Assembly (NCBI RefSeq): GCF_001945395.1
Contig: NZ_MSXV01000025.1
Location: forward strand, 1 to 64,000
Origin: Pseudomonas sp. PA15(2017)
GTDB lineage: Bacteria > Pseudomonadota > Gammaproteobacteria > Pseudomonadales > Pseudomonadaceae
Reading direction: 5' to 3'
DNA: 64,000 nucleotides
Shown: positions 18,560 to 27,023 of the stretch, piece by piece
How positions within the stretch are numbered: the stretch's first letter is position 1
How the letters are laid out: each line of letters opens with the position of its first letter
The notes under the pieces: model-generated
Seen by the model: the letters and a program-made list of their open reading frames with translations, nothing else
The model's database searches: none
Told to the model about the DNA's origin: nothing
Position numbers and translations under genes: made by a program

Positions 18560-19912
18560 ATGCCTACCTGTCTTGTCCATGGCCTGCCGTATCAGGCCGA
18601 TCCTGCCGTGTATTTCCAGGCGGTACGCCACGCGCCCGGTGCGATGTTGCTGGATGCCGGCCGGCCGGTGGCCGCCCGTGGGCGCTTCGATCTGCTCAGC
18701 GCCTGGCCGCTGGCCGAGCTGGCGCCGGGGCAGGGCGAGTCGGGCGCCGCGTTCTTCGCGCGCCTGCGTGAGCAGCTCGCGGCACTCGGGCTTGCCGAAA
18801 TGCCACCAGGTGTCGAGCTGCCGTTCGCCGGCGGCCTGCTCGGTTACCTGGCCTACGATTTCGGTCGCCGTATCGAAGCGCTGCCTGAGCAGGCCCGTGA
18901 TGACCTGGGCTTTGGCGACGCAGTATTCGGCCTGTATGGATGGGCGCTGATCAGCGACCATCAGGCGCGTACCAGCCAGTTGGTGTTCCACCCCGCGTTG
19001 CCAGCGGCCGAGCAGGCGCGCCTGCTGGCGTTGTTCGAGCAGCCGTCGGGCGAGCCCCAGGAGCAGGCGCCCTTCGCGTTGCTGGCGCCGTTTCGGGCGA
19101 ATATCGACCAGCAACGCTACGCCGAGGCCATCGGCCGTATCCAGACCTACATCGCCTCGGGTGACTGCTATCAGGTCAACTATGCGCAGCGTTTCCAGGC
19201 GCCTTATCAGGGCGATGCCTGGCAGGCCTATGGCGCGTTGCGGGCGGCTTGCCCGACGCCTTTCTCCGGTTACCTGAGCCTGCCGGATGGCGGCGCCTTG
19301 CTCAGCCTGTCGCCCGAGCGCTTCATGCGTGTCAGTGGCGGGCAGGTGGAGACGCGGCCAATCAAGGGCACCCAGCCGCGCGGGCGCGACGAAAGGGAGG
19401 ATGCGCACAACGCCCAGGTGCTGCTCGCCAGCCCCAAAGACCGCGCCGAGAACCTGATGATCGTCGATCTGCTGCGCAACGACCTGGGGCGCACCTGCCG
19501 CATCGGCTCGGTGCGCGTGCCCGAGCTGTTCGCGCTGGAAAGCTACCCGAACGTACATCATCTGGTCAGCGCGGTGACCGGTGAGCTGGCCGTCGACAAG
19601 GATGCGCTGGACCTGCTGCTGGGCGCCTTCCCGGGCGGTTCCATCACCGGTGCGCCGAAGATCCGTGCGATGCAGATCATCGACGAACTCGAGCCGACAC
19701 GCCGCGGCCCCTACTGCGGTTCGCTGCTGTACCTGGACGTGCGCGGCGAGATGGACAGCTCCATCGCCATTCGCAGCCTGCTGGCCAAGGACGGCGTGAT
19801 CAGTTGCTGGGGCGGTGGCGGTATCGTCGCTGACTCGGCCTGGCAGGCCGAGTATCAGGAGTCGGTCACCAAGGTACAGGTGCTGCTCAGTACGCTGGAA
19901 CGCTTGTCTTAG
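18560..19912 (+). CDS. pabB: Aminodeoxychorismate synthase component I
   Basis: PabB (450 aa) converts chorismate and glutamine-derived ammonia to 4-amino-4-deoxychorismate for folate synthesis. The chorismate-binding domain is complete: SGDCYQVNYAQRF, LSLSPERFMRVSGGQVETRP with the PIKGT motif, RAENLMIVDLLRNDLGRTC, FPGGSITGAPKIRAMQIIDE, and SLLYLDVRGEMDSSIAIRSL. The PIKGT lysine marks PabB rather than anthranilate synthase. The N-terminal domain is the usual beta-rich part. The stop codon TAG overlaps the edge of repeat element E2. The glutaminase partner PabA is not in this window. Confidence 0.94.
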   Translation: MPTCLVHGLPYQADPAVYFQAVRHAPGAMLLDAGRPVAARGRFDLLSAWPLAELAPGQGESGAAFFARLREQLAALGLAEMPPGVELPFAGGLLGYLAYDFGRRIEALPEQARDDLGFGDAVFGLYGWALISDHQARTSQLVFHPALPAAEQARLLALFEQPSGEPQEQAPFALLAPFRANIDQQRYAEAIGRIQTYIASGDCYQVNYAQRFQAPYQGDAWQAYGALRAACPTPFSGYLSLPDGGALLSLSPERFMRVSGGQVETRPIKGTQPRGRDEREDAHNAQVLLASPKDRAENLMIVDLLRNDLGRTCRIGSVRVPELFALESYPNVHHLVSAVTGELAVDKDALDLLLGAFPGGSITGAPKIRAMQIIDELEPTRRGPYCGSLLYLDVRGEMDSSIAIRSLLAKDGVISCWGGGGIVADSAWQAEYQESVTKVQVLLSTLERLS

Positions 19913-20119
19913 AGCCTGTTCAAAGTCTTCAAGCCGAGGTTCGGCGATTTGGCAGCCAAGTGGCGGGAACGGCGATCGTTCCCATAGGATGCACTGGTTA
20001 TTGGCTGTGGGAGCGGGCCATGCCCGCGATTTTTTCGCGCGCATGGCGCGCTCCCACAGGTAAATCAATGACGTCCGCTTTTTGGCCGATTCATGGGCGT
20101 AAAGGCCGTGAAGAGGTTT
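19912..20119. repeat. Repeat element E2 (copy of E1)
   Basis: The left end GAGCCTGTTCAAAGTCTT begins at the last base of the pabB stop. The right end is a degenerate inverted copy (aaggccgtgaagaggttta) reaching into the TAA of the dioxygenase gene on the other strand. The core, tgtgggagcgggccatgccc ... gcgcgctcccaca (20006-20058), is REP-like. It aligns with E1 across about 190 bases, including ttcggcga, cgatcgttccc and gtccgctttt. No gene is seen inside. Confidence 0.7.
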
Positions 20120-20885
20120 AGCCGAAGCGGTAGATGTCCATGCCCAGCGCGCCCAAGGTGAACCCCTGGTGCTCGATGGCAAAGGTCCCGCCGGCACCGC
20201 GGGCGAAGAACAGCGGTAGCAGGTGCTCTTCGCTGGGGTGGTTGCGCCGCGCGTGGGGCGCCTGGCGGCGGTAGTCGAGCAGTGCAGTCAGGTCGTCTTC
20301 GCGTAGGCGTTCGACCATCCAGTCGCGAAACTCCAGCGCCCATGGCGCCGCTTGGTCGCCGGTGGCGCGCCAGTCGAGTTCGCCCAGGTTGTGGGTGATG
20401 CTGCCCGAGCCGATCAACAGCACGTTCTGCCCGCGCAGCGCGGCCAGCGCTTCGCCTACCCGGACTTGCAGGCCCGGATCCTGGCGGCTGGGCAAGGAAA
20501 CCTGCACCACCGGAATATCGGCCTCGGGGTAGAGCAGCGACAGTGGAACCCAGCTGCCATGGTCGAAGGGCCGGTGCTCATCGACCTGCGCGTCCAGGCC
20601 GGACGCCCGCAGGCGTTGCACGATGGACTCGGCCAGTTTTGGATTGCCGGGCGCCGGGTACTGCACCTGATAGAGTTCGGCAGGGAAGCCGCCGAAGTCG
20701 TGCCAGGTTTCCGGCCTGGTGCTACCCATCACCCGCAACGCGTCGCTTTCCCAGTGGGCCGACACCACGACGATCGCATCTGGGCGCACTAATTCGGAGG
20801 CGAGCCGGGCCAAGGCAGGGCCGCTGGCGCCAGGTTGCAGGGCGAGCATGGGGGAGCCATGGGAAATGAACAGGCTAGGTTGCAT
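20118..20885 (-). CDS. DODA-type extradiol ring-opening dioxygenase (YgiD-like)
   Basis: This 255-aa protein belongs to the class III extradiol dioxygenases of the 4,5-DOPA type. These are zinc/iron enzymes that use molecular oxygen on aromatic diols. Likely metal-binding histidines are in LFISHGSPMLAL (residue 9), VVVSAHWESDAL, DHGSWVPLSLLYPE and GSGSITHNLGE. The start MQPSLFISHGSP at 20885 fits the family; the upstream ATG at 20924 was rejected because gaga lies just before 20885 in transcription order. The physiological substrate in bacteria is unclear. It is divergent from tpm; a repeat element adjoins the stop. Confidence 0.88.
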   Translation of the reverse strand: MQPSLFISHGSPMLALQPGASGPALARLASELVRPDAIVVVSAHWESDALRVMGSTRPETWHDFGGFPAELYQVQYPAPGNPKLAESIVQRLRASGLDAQVDEHRPFDHGSWVPLSLLYPEADIPVVQVSLPSRQDPGLQVRVGEALAALRGQNVLLIGSGSITHNLGELDWRATGDQAAPWALEFRDWMVERLREDDLTALLDYRRQAPHARRNHPSEEHLLPLFFARGAGGTFAIEHQGFTLGALGMDIYRFG

Positions 20886-20990
20886 GATGTTCTCCTGATG
20901 ATGTCGTGATGATCTATCAGTCAAGTTGTCCTAACAACAGCTAAAGTCTGCTCGGTGTTATCTGTTTTATTGATCGCTTATGGAGACGAC

Positions 20991-21641
20991 ATGCAGGAAT
21001 CATTCTGGCTGCAACGCTGGCACGCCAATCAGATCGGCTTTCACGCTCGGCAGGTCAATGGCTTGCTACAGCGCCACTGGCCCGCAGTGGCCGGTAGCAG
21101 CGAAGCATCGGTGCTGGTGCCGCTATGCGGCAAGAGCCTGGACCTCGCCTGGCTGGCGGCGCGCGGGCATCGGGTGGTGGGTGTTGAATTGGCCGAGGTG
21201 GCGGTCGCGGCATTCTTCGCCGAGCAGGGTGTGCAGCCGACGATTACCAGCGAAGGCGCCTTCAAGGTCTATCGCCATGGCCGTGTCGAGTTGTTCTGTG
21301 GCGATTTCTTCGCGCTGCAAGCGCGGCATTTGCCCGGCTGTACGCTGTTCTACGACCGTGCGGCATTGATCGCGCTGCCGGCCGAGCTGCGTGAGCGCTA
21401 CGTGCGGCATTTGCAGCAGGTTCTGCTGCCTGGAAGCGGCGGCTTGCTGGTGACCCTGGATTACGACCAGACGCTGATGGATGGGCCGCCATTCTCGGTG
21501 CCCGATGCCGAGGTGCGCGGCTGGAGCGGCAAGATATGGGAAAGCGAGTTGCTGGAAAGCCAGGATGCCCTGGAGGACCGGTTCAGGGCCCGTGGCCTCT
21601 CTCGCATGGATGAGCGGGCCTACAACCTGCGCCTGCTCTGA
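20991..21641 (+). CDS. tpm: Thiopurine S-methyltransferase
   Basis: This 216-aa protein is the usual length for the bacterial TPMT family, which uses SAM to methylate thiols and, in pseudomonads, selenium and tellurium oxyanions. Motifs: FWLQRWHANQIGFH (N-terminus), LVPLCGKSLDLAWLAARGH, VVGVELAEVAV, YDRAALIALPAELRERYV and LLVTLDYDQTLMDGPPFSV. The ATG at 20991 has ggagac in front; an upstream ATG at 20955 was rejected. In P. aeruginosa tpm also lies close to htpX, as here. Repeat element E3 begins at the stop codon. Confidence 0.95.
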   Translation: MQESFWLQRWHANQIGFHARQVNGLLQRHWPAVAGSSEASVLVPLCGKSLDLAWLAARGHRVVGVELAEVAVAAFFAEQGVQPTITSEGAFKVYRHGRVELFCGDFFALQARHLPGCTLFYDRAALIALPAELRERYVRHLQQVLLPGSGGLLVTLDYDQTLMDGPPFSVPDAEVRGWSGKIWESELLESQDALEDRFRARGLSRMDERAYNLRLL

Positions 21642-21825
21642 GAACCTGTTCAAAGTCTGCTGCGCGTCGGCACTGCGGCGTTAAAAACAGGCTGGATTGC
21701 CAGCCCAGTCGCACTGCTCATTTACAGCTCGTAAAGTCGGGCGCGACTCCGACCGGTCCTCGCCTGTTTTTGCGGGGGCGCCTAGCCCTTGCATTGCTCT
21801 AGCTCGCGAGACTTTGAACAGGCTC
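21642..21825. repeat. Repeat element E3 with the same terminal repeats but a different interior
   Basis: Outer ends GAACCTGTTCAAAGTCT (21642-21658) and AGACTTTGAACAGGCTC (21809-21825) are inverted copies of one another and match the ends of E1 and E2. A second inner inverted pair is taaaaacaggc ... gcctgttttt. The interior between them is unrelated to E1/E2 and has no REP core. ctctga occurs on both sides of the element, which may be a target duplication. Small size, nested inverted repeats and absence of a gene suggest a MITE. Confidence 0.65.
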
Positions 21826-21844
21826 TGAGGCGAATCGCGGGCAT

Positions 21845-21873
21845 GAAAAAGGCGACCCGAGGGTCGCCTTTTT
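21845..21873 (-). terminator. Terminator after htpX
   Basis: The stem GAAAAAGGCGACCC/GGGTCGCCTTTTTC with a 3-base loop lies just past the htpX stop. Its A/T flanks allow it to act in both directions. Confidence 0.85.
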
Positions 21874-21886
21874 CATCGTGTTGCGA

Positions 21887-22759
21887 TCAGGCCATGCGGC
21901 GCAGGGCTTCGATGCGCTCTTCCAGCGGCGGGTGGGTCATCAGCAGGCCCGCCAGGCCGTTCTTCAGGCCACCGTTGATGCCAAAGGCGGTCAGGCTGTC
22001 GGGCATCTGCACCGGTACGCCCTGTTCGGCACGCAGGCGTTGCAGGGCGGCGATCATCGCGCCCTTGCCGGCCAGTCGCGCACCGGCTTCGTCGGCCTTG
22101 TACTCACGTTTGCGCGAGAACCACATGACGATGATGCTGGCCAGGATACCCAGCACCAGTTCGGCGAAGATGGTTGCCACGAAGTAACCGATGCCGTGGC
22201 CGTCTTCGTTCTTGAGGATCGCCTTGTCGACGAAGTTACCGAAGATGCGCGCGAAGAACATCACGAAGGTGTTCACCACGCCCTGGATCAGTGCCAGGGT
22301 GACCATGTCGCCATTGGCCACGTGGCCGATCTCGTGGGCCAGCACGGCGCGCACTTCATCGGGGGAGAAACGCTCGAGCAGGCCCTGGCTGACGGCGACC
22401 AGTGCGTCGTTCTTGTTCCAGCCGGTGGCGAAAGCGTTGGATTCGTAGGCAGGGAAGATACCCACCTCGGGCATCTTGATACCGGCATCGCGCGACAGTT
22501 CTTCGACGGTCTGCAGCAGCCACTGCTCGTGGCGGGTGCGCGGCTGGGTGATGATTTCGGTACCGGTGCTCATCTTCGCCATCCACTTGGACAGGAAGAG
22601 CGAGACCAGCGAGCCGGCAAAACCAAAGACGGCGCAGAAGATCAGCAGGCTGCCGTGGTTCTGGCCGGTGAAGCGATCAACCCCCAGCAGTTTGAGGGTG
22701 ATGCTGGCGATAACCAGCACCGCCAAGTTGGTAGCCAGGAACAACATAATGCGCATCAT
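21887..22759 (-). CDS. htpX: Membrane-bound zinc metalloprotease HtpX
   Basis: HtpX (290 aa) is an inner-membrane M48 metallopeptidase that degrades misfolded membrane proteins alongside FtsH. It has two N-terminal membrane helices (about 4-24 and 36-55), the HEIGH zinc motif near residue 145 ([13 protein letters not shown]), two further hydrophobic segments, and the third ligand region [11 protein letters not shown]. The start [15 protein letters not shown] is typical. The promoter region resembles a heat-shock type. A terminator follows. Confidence 0.97.
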   Translation of the reverse strand: MMRIMLFLATNLAVLVIASITLKLLGVDRFTGQNHGSLLIFCAVFGFAGSLVSLFLSKWMAKMSTGTEIITQPRTRHEQWLLQTVEELSRDAGIKMPEVGIFPAYESNAFATGWNKNDALVAVSQGLLERFSPDEVRAVLAHEIGHVANGDMVTLALIQGVVNTFVMFFARIFGNFVDKAILKNEDGHGIGYFVATIFAELVLGILASIIVMWFSRKREYKADEAGARLAGKGAMIAALQRLRAEQGVPVQMPDSLTAFGINGGLKNGLAGLLMTHPPLEERIEALRRMA

Positions 22760-22803
22760 GGTGTGAAACGACTCCTCACGGGAAAGACAGGCTCGGTACG
22801 GCG

Positions 22804-22834
22804 GCTATATAAGGGCGCGCCCTGTGGTGATTCA
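22804..22834 (-). promoter_or_regulatory. Candidate htpX promoter (sigma70 or sigma32 type)
   Basis: Read on the minus strand: TTGAAT, an 18-base gap, then TATATA, with CCC directly before the -10. Sigma32 promoters have TTGAA and CCCCAT-like boxes 13-15 bases apart, and htpX is a heat-shock gene in other bacteria, so either holoenzyme could use this site. The remaining 22835-22990, up to the next gene, shows nothing recognisable. Confidence 0.45.
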
Positions 22835-22990
22835 ACCGAGTCACTATTTCAAACTGTGTCGCCCGGTGCGGCGGTGCAAGACGACCGCGTGTGGGCGCCA
22901 ATGCTTAGATGGGCTTTTTCACGTTTATTTCAATTACCGCGGAGAAAATCCGCCGATATCGCGACGCCTTTGGCAGATTGATCACGCTCA

Positions 22991-23431
22991 CTATGGCTGG
23001 ACAGCGCGCTGTTCGAAGAGCTGACGAGTCAGCCGCGCAATCCGTTCACCATGTTGCTGGGCGAGTGCCTCACGCAATTGGAAGGCCAGGGTCGCCTGTA
23101 CCCTATCCACCGCGGGGGGCAATGCCTCGCCCTCGGTGATTGCCCGGGGAATGCCCCGCGACAGACGCAGGAAACCCTTTTCGCTGAGCACCGCCTGGTC
23201 GAGCGCGTCGTAGCCGATGGTGGACTCGTAGCGCAGGTAACCTTCTTCTGCCAGCCACAGCAGCGCACCCAGGCACGCCTGATGACGTTTGCTGGGCAGG
23301 CCGAACTCATCCGGCTCCTCGCGGCCGATCAGGTCTTCCACGTACAGCGGAACCTTGCGTGGGAACGCCTGATAGAGCATCAGCAAACCGCTGGCGGCAT
23401 CCTTGTAGAAGTCGTCTATCTGCAGGTCCAT
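22991..23431 (-). CDS. Conserved hypothetical protein
   Basis: A 146-aa soluble protein, MDLQIDDFYKDAASGLLMLYQAFPRK. It is mostly helical and has no signal peptide, membrane helix or enzymatic motif. A central part (LGALLWLAEEGYLRYEST) looks like a winged-helix segment. The C-terminus is a charged helix. It starts two bases after the stop of the SDR gene, so it is translationally linked to that oxidoreductase; the pairing is the only clue to its role. The longer in-frame ORF to 23503 overlaps the SDR gene and is rejected. Confidence 0.75.
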   Translation of the reverse strand: MDLQIDDFYKDAASGLLMLYQAFPRKVPLYVEDLIGREEPDEFGLPSKRHQACLGALLWLAEEGYLRYESTIGYDALDQAVLSEKGFLRLSRGIPRAITEGEALPPAVDRVQATLAFQLREALAQQHGERIARLTRQLFEQRAVQP

Positions 23432-23433
23432 GT

Positions 23434-24180
23434 TCACAGAGCCCGTGCCAGGAGCCAGGTGGGCAACCAGGGCAGCAGACGGCCGATCACCGCCCATGGC
23501 CAACCCGGAACGTACGCGCTACGGCTGCGCTTGCCGATATGGCGTGCGATCAGTCTGGCACCTTGTTCGACATCGATCAGGAACGGTCGTGGGCCGCTGT
23601 CCTGGTTGATCGGGGTGTCGATGTAGCCTGGCAGGATGGTAGTGGTGGCGATGCCGCTGCCATGCAGTTCCAGGTCCATTGACTGCATGTGGCTGATCAG
23701 CCCGGCCTTGCTCGCCGAATAGCCGGCGCTGGCGGGCAGGCCACGTTTGCCGGCGACAGAGGCGATGGCCACCAGGTGGCCATGACCCTGTCGGCGGAAC
23801 AGTTCGGTGGCGGCGTCGAGGCACGCGATGGCGCCGATCAGGTTGGTTTCCAGGGTTTGCCGGTAGCGCTGGAAATGACCGCCGCCGGCTCTGCCGGCAA
23901 AACCGACGCCGGCATTGGCGATCACCCCGTCGAGGCCACCGAGGGCCTCGCTGGCGCGCGCCACGGCTGACTGGCAGGCTGCGTAATCGGTGACGTCCAG
24001 TTGCAACACGACGATGCTGCGGCCATGGGCCTGACGCAGTTCGCCAGCCAGTAGCTGGAGACTGTCCTCGCGACGCGCGGCGAGTGCCAGGTGGTAGCCC
24101 TGGCTGGCCAACTGGCGGGCCAGGGCCTCGCCGATGCCGGAGCTGGCGCCGGTAAGCAGGTAGCGTCTGGCCTCGGCCAT
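23434..24180 (-). CDS. Short-chain dehydrogenase/reductase (SDR)
   Basis: A 248-aa classical SDR. The NAD(P)-binding motif [15 protein letters not shown] begins about residue 9, NAG lies in VIANAGVGF, and the catalytic Ser, Tyr and Lys lie in [10 protein letters not shown]...[13 protein letters not shown] follows the active site. The C-terminus is hydrophobic ([20 protein letters not shown]), consistent with membrane attachment. The ATG at 24180 has aaggaa 7 bases upstream; a GTG at 24186 is less likely. Substrate unknown. It sits 13 bases after alaA on the same strand and is followed by a coupled hypothetical gene. Confidence 0.9.
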   Translation of the reverse strand: MAEARRYLLTGASSGIGEALARQLASQGYHLALAARREDSLQLLAGELRQAHGRSIVVLQLDVTDYAACQSAVARASEALGGLDGVIANAGVGFAGRAGGGHFQRYRQTLETNLIGAIACLDAATELFRRQGHGHLVAIASVAGKRGLPASAGYSASKAGLISHMQSMDLELHGSGIATTTILPGYIDTPINQDSGPRPFLIDVEQGARLIARHIGKRSRSAYVPGWPWAVIGRLLPWLPTWLLARAL

Positions 24181-24193
24181 GGGCACATTCCTT

Positions 24194-25405
24194 TTATTGG
24201 CGATAGGTCTTCAGGAAGCTGCCGATACGACCGATCGCCTGTTCCAGGTCGTCGACGCGGGGCAGGGTGACCACGCGGAAGTGATCCGGCCACGGCCAGT
24301 TGAAGGCGGTGCCCTGAACGACCAGCAGCTTCTCGGAGAGCAGCAGGTCGAGAACGAACTTCTCGTCGTTGTGGATCGGGCAGACCTTGGGATCGATCTT
24401 CGGGAAGGCATACAGCGCGCCCATCGGCTTGACGCAGCTGACGCCGGGAATGTCGTTGAGCAGCTCCCAGGTGCGGTTACGCTGTTCCAGCAGGCGGCCT
24501 TGCGGCAACACCAGGTCATTGATGCTCTGGTAGCCGCCCAGTGCGGTCTGGATCGCGTGCTGGCTCGGCACGTTGGCACACAGGCGCATGTTGGCCAGGA
24601 TGTCGAGGCCCTCGATGTAGCTTTTCGCGTTGTGCTTGGGGCCGGAAATGATCACCCAGCCGGAGCGGAAGCCAGCCACGCGGTAGGACTTGGACAGGCC
24701 GTTGAAGGTCAGGCACAGCACGTCCGGCGCCAGGGAGGCGGTGGAGATGTGCTGGGCTTCGTCATAAAGAATCTTGTCGTAGATTTCGTCGGAGAAGATC
24801 ACCAGGTTGTGCTGGCGGGCCAGTTCGACGATATCCAGCAGCACCTCGCGCGAATACACGGCGCCGGTAGGATTATTCGGGTTGATCAGCACCAGCGCCT
24901 TGGTGTTCGGGGTGATCTTGGCGCGCATGTCGGCGATGTCCGGGAACCAGCCGGCCTGCTCGTCGCACAGGTAATGCACCGGCTTGCCGCCGGAGAGCGC
25001 CACGGCGGCGGTCCACAGCGGGTAGTCGGGCGCCGGGATCAGCACTTCGTCACCGTTGTTGAGCAGGGCCTGCATGGCCATGACGATCAGCTCGGACACG
25101 CCGTTGCCCAGGTAGATGTCCTCGATGCCGACGCCTTCGATCTGCTTCTGCTGGCAGTACTGCATCACCGCCTTGCGCGCGCTGAACAAACCCTTGGAAT
25201 CGCTGTAACCTTGCGCCGTGGGCAGGTTGCGAATCACGTCCTGGAGAATTTCCTCGGGGGCTTCGAAACCGAATGGCGCGGGGTTGCCGATGTTCAGCTT
25301 GAGGATGCGCTGGCCTTCTTCTTCCAGGCGCTTGGCGTGCTTGAGCACCGGGCCGCGAATGTCGTAGCAGACGTTGGCGAGCTTGTTGGATTTGCTGACC
25401 TGCAT
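24194..25405 (-). CDS. alaA: Alanine-type pyridoxal-phosphate aminotransferase (AlaA-like)
   Basis: A 403-aa class I/II aminotransferase nearly equal in length to E. coli AlaA, which makes alanine from pyruvate and glutamate. Residues: [55 protein letters not shown], the PLP lysine in [16 protein letters not shown], and [11 protein letters not shown] near the C-terminus. It begins an operon with the SDR and a small hypothetical protein. It is divergent from msrB, with 147 bases between. The assignment to alanine rests on overall resemblance, not on a single diagnostic residue. Confidence 0.9.
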   Translation of the reverse strand: MQVSKSNKLANVCYDIRGPVLKHAKRLEEEGQRILKLNIGNPAPFGFEAPEEILQDVIRNLPTAQGYSDSKGLFSARKAVMQYCQQKQIEGVGIEDIYLGNGVSELIVMAMQALLNNGDEVLIPAPDYPLWTAAVALSGGKPVHYLCDEQAGWFPDIADMRAKITPNTKALVLINPNNPTGAVYSREVLLDIVELARQHNLVIFSDEIYDKILYDEAQHISTASLAPDVLCLTFNGLSKSYRVAGFRSGWVIISGPKHNAKSYIEGLDILANMRLCANVPSQHAIQTALGGYQSINDLVLPQGRLLEQRNRTWELLNDIPGVSCVKPMGALYAFPKIDPKVCPIHNDEKFVLDLLLSEKLLVVQGTAFNWPWPDHFRVVTLPRVDDLEQAIGRIGSFLKTYRQ

Positions 25406-25552
25406 GGTGAAAAATCCCGAATCGAAGAAAGGCGGCCTCTAATGGGCCGAGGCGGCGGCGAGCCGTGGCGGGTTGAGGTGTCGAATCATACGTGTCAGCC
25501 TGAGTCGGGCAAAGATACAGATAGGGCTTTTTTATCCCGAGGAGAACGGCCT

Positions 25553-25957
25553 GTGAGCAAGCTCGAAAAACCACTGGAAACCTGGCGCGAGGAGCTGACG
25601 GACGCGCAGTTCAACGTCTGCCGCCTGGGCGGCACCGAACGGCCGTTCACCGGTGAGTACCACGACAGCAAGGTGCCGGGTGTCTATGAGTGCGTGTGCT
25701 GCGGCACGCCGCTGTTCGACTCGGACGCCAAGTTCGACTCCGGCTGCGGCTGGCCGAGTTATTTCCAGCCGCTCGACGACCAGGTGATCACCGAGCTGGA
25801 CGACTTCAGTCACGGCATGCACCGCATCGAAGTGCGCTGCAGCAACTGCGATGCGCACCTGGGGCATGTATTCCCCGATGGCCCGCGGCCGACCGGGTTG
25901 CGTTACTGCATCAACTCGGTATCGCTCAAGCATGTGCCCTACGCGGCACAAAGATAG
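25553..25957 (+). CDS. msrB: Peptide methionine-(R)-S-oxide reductase
   Basis: MsrB (134 aa, GTG start with gaggag at 25539-25544) repairs methionine-R-sulfoxide in proteins. Zinc-binding CxxC pairs are seen in CVCCGTPLF and [12 protein letters not shown]. The active-site region [14 protein letters not shown] and the catalytic cysteine in [15 protein letters not shown] are intact. It opens a peroxide-repair row msrB/gpx/ospR, the same order as in P. aeruginosa. The gpx gene starts 114 bases later, so it may have a separate promoter. Confidence 0.96.
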   Translation: MSKLEKPLETWREELTDAQFNVCRLGGTERPFTGEYHDSKVPGVYECVCCGTPLFDSDAKFDSGCGWPSYFQPLDDQVITELDDFSHGMHRIEVRCSNCDAHLGHVFPDGPRPTGLRYCINSVSLKHVPYAAQR

Positions 25958-26000
25958 ATTCCCCCTATCAGGCTCGCTAGTGGCGGGCCTATTTTTCGAT

Positions 26001-26030
26001 GAATTGAATTGTGTGCAATTGAATTGCTGG
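26001..26030 (+). promoter_or_regulatory. Candidate OspR/OhrR-type operator upstream of gpx-ospR
   Basis: The sequence gaattgaattg-tgtg-caattgaattg is an inverted repeat (arms caattg/caattg overlapping aattg repeats) in the otherwise GC-rich gap between msrB and gpx. MarR/OhrR-family regulators bind such AT-rich palindromes. The reader should expect OspR to bind here and release it on oxidation by organic peroxide. Confidence 0.5.
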
Positions 26031-26071
26031 CTACTCTTTTCGCTTTGCCCGATCAGAAGAGCGCTGACGCC

Positions 26072-26560
26072 ATGAGCCAAGACCTGCTGGCCATCCCCTG
26101 CACCACCATCACGGGCGAACAGAAACGCCTGGGCGATTTCGGCGCCAAGGCCATTCTGGTCGTCAACACCGCCAGCCAATGTGGCTTCACCCCGCAATAC
26201 CAGGGGCTCGAAGCGCTCTGGAAGCAATACCGCGACAAAGGCCTGGTGGTGCTGGGCTTTCCTTGCAACCAGTTCGGCAAACAGGAGCCGGGTGACGAAC
26301 AGGCCATCTCCAGTTTCTGCGAGCTGAATTTCGGGGTGAGTTTTCCGCTGTTTCGCAAGGTGGAGGTCAACGGCCCGGCGGCGCATCCGCTGTTCGTGCA
26401 GCTCAAGCGCCAGGCGCCGGGTTTGCTCGGCACGCAACGGATAAAGTGGAATTTCACCAAGTTCCTGATCAGCGGTGACGGTCGCGAGGTCACGCGCTAC
26501 GCACCGACCACCAGGCCTGATGCGCTGCAAGCGGCGATCGACGCGCTTACCAATGGATGA
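26072..26560 (+). CDS. Glutathione peroxidase-family thiol peroxidase
   Basis: A 162-aa thiol peroxidase with the family tetrad: Cys in NTASQCGFTPQY (about residue 36), Gln in GFPCNQFG, and Trp/Asn in IKWNFTKFLI. It uses Cys rather than Sec; members of this kind often use thioredoxin and reduce organic hydroperoxides. The ATG at 26072 (MSQDLLAIPCTTI) is preferred over an ATG at 26009. Its end overlaps the ospR start by eight bases, so enzyme and regulator are cotranscribed. AT-rich gaattgaattgtgtgcaattgaattg upstream (within 26000-26030) contains inverted repeats typical of OhrR-type operators. Confidence 0.92.
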   Translation: MSQDLLAIPCTTITGEQKRLGDFGAKAILVVNTASQCGFTPQYQGLEALWKQYRDKGLVVLGFPCNQFGKQEPGDEQAISSFCELNFGVSFPLFRKVEVNGPAAHPLFVQLKRQAPGLLGTQRIKWNFTKFLISGDGREVTRYAPTTRPDALQAAIDALTNG

Positions 26561-27005
26561 CCTGAAGCTCGACCGCCAACTGTGCTTCAAGCTCTACGCG
26601 GCGTCCCGCCAGGTGGTACGTGCCTACAAGCCGATGCTCGACGGCTTGCAGCTGACCTATCCGCAATACCTGGTGATGCTGGTGCTGTGGGAGTGGGACG
26701 AGTCGGCGCCTGCGCAGCCGACGGTCAAGGCGCTGGGCGAGCGCCTGCTGCTTGATTCCGGCACCCTGACGCCCCTGCTCAAACGGCTGCAATCGGCTGG
26801 GCTGGTGGAGCGTCGGCGCAGCGCCGCGGATGAGCGCGAAATGCACCTGTGCCTCAGCGAGCAGGGGCGTGCGCTACGCCGTCGTGTGCCGATGCTGAAG
26901 CAGCAACTGCTGTGCGAGCACGGCGTCGATACCAGGCAGTTGGAGCCGTTGCGCAGCCAGCTCGACGCACTGTCGCAGCGCCTGGGCGAACGATTGCCCG
27001 GCTAG
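26553..27005 (+). CDS. ospR: Peroxide-sensing MarR-family regulator OspR
   Basis: A 150-aa MarR/OhrR-type repressor. The reactive cysteine is in RQLCFKLYAASR (residue 10) and the paired tyrosine region is LTYPQYLVMLVLWEW. The winged helix includes LLLDSGTLTPLLKRLQSAGLVERRRS. Position beside a glutathione peroxidase and msrB, and with sagS on the other side, matches P. aeruginosa ospR (oxidative stress response and pigment regulator), so the symbol is used. The start at 26553 overlaps the gpx stop. Oxidation of the cysteine would relieve repression of the operon. Confidence 0.88.
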   Translation: MDDLKLDRQLCFKLYAASRQVVRAYKPMLDGLQLTYPQYLVMLVLWEWDESAPAQPTVKALGERLLLDSGTLTPLLKRLQSAGLVERRRSAADEREMHLCLSEQGRALRRRVPMLKQQLLCEHGVDTRQLEPLRSQLDALSQRLGERLPG

Positions 27006-27023
27006 AAGAAGGCTGCTCGTGGT

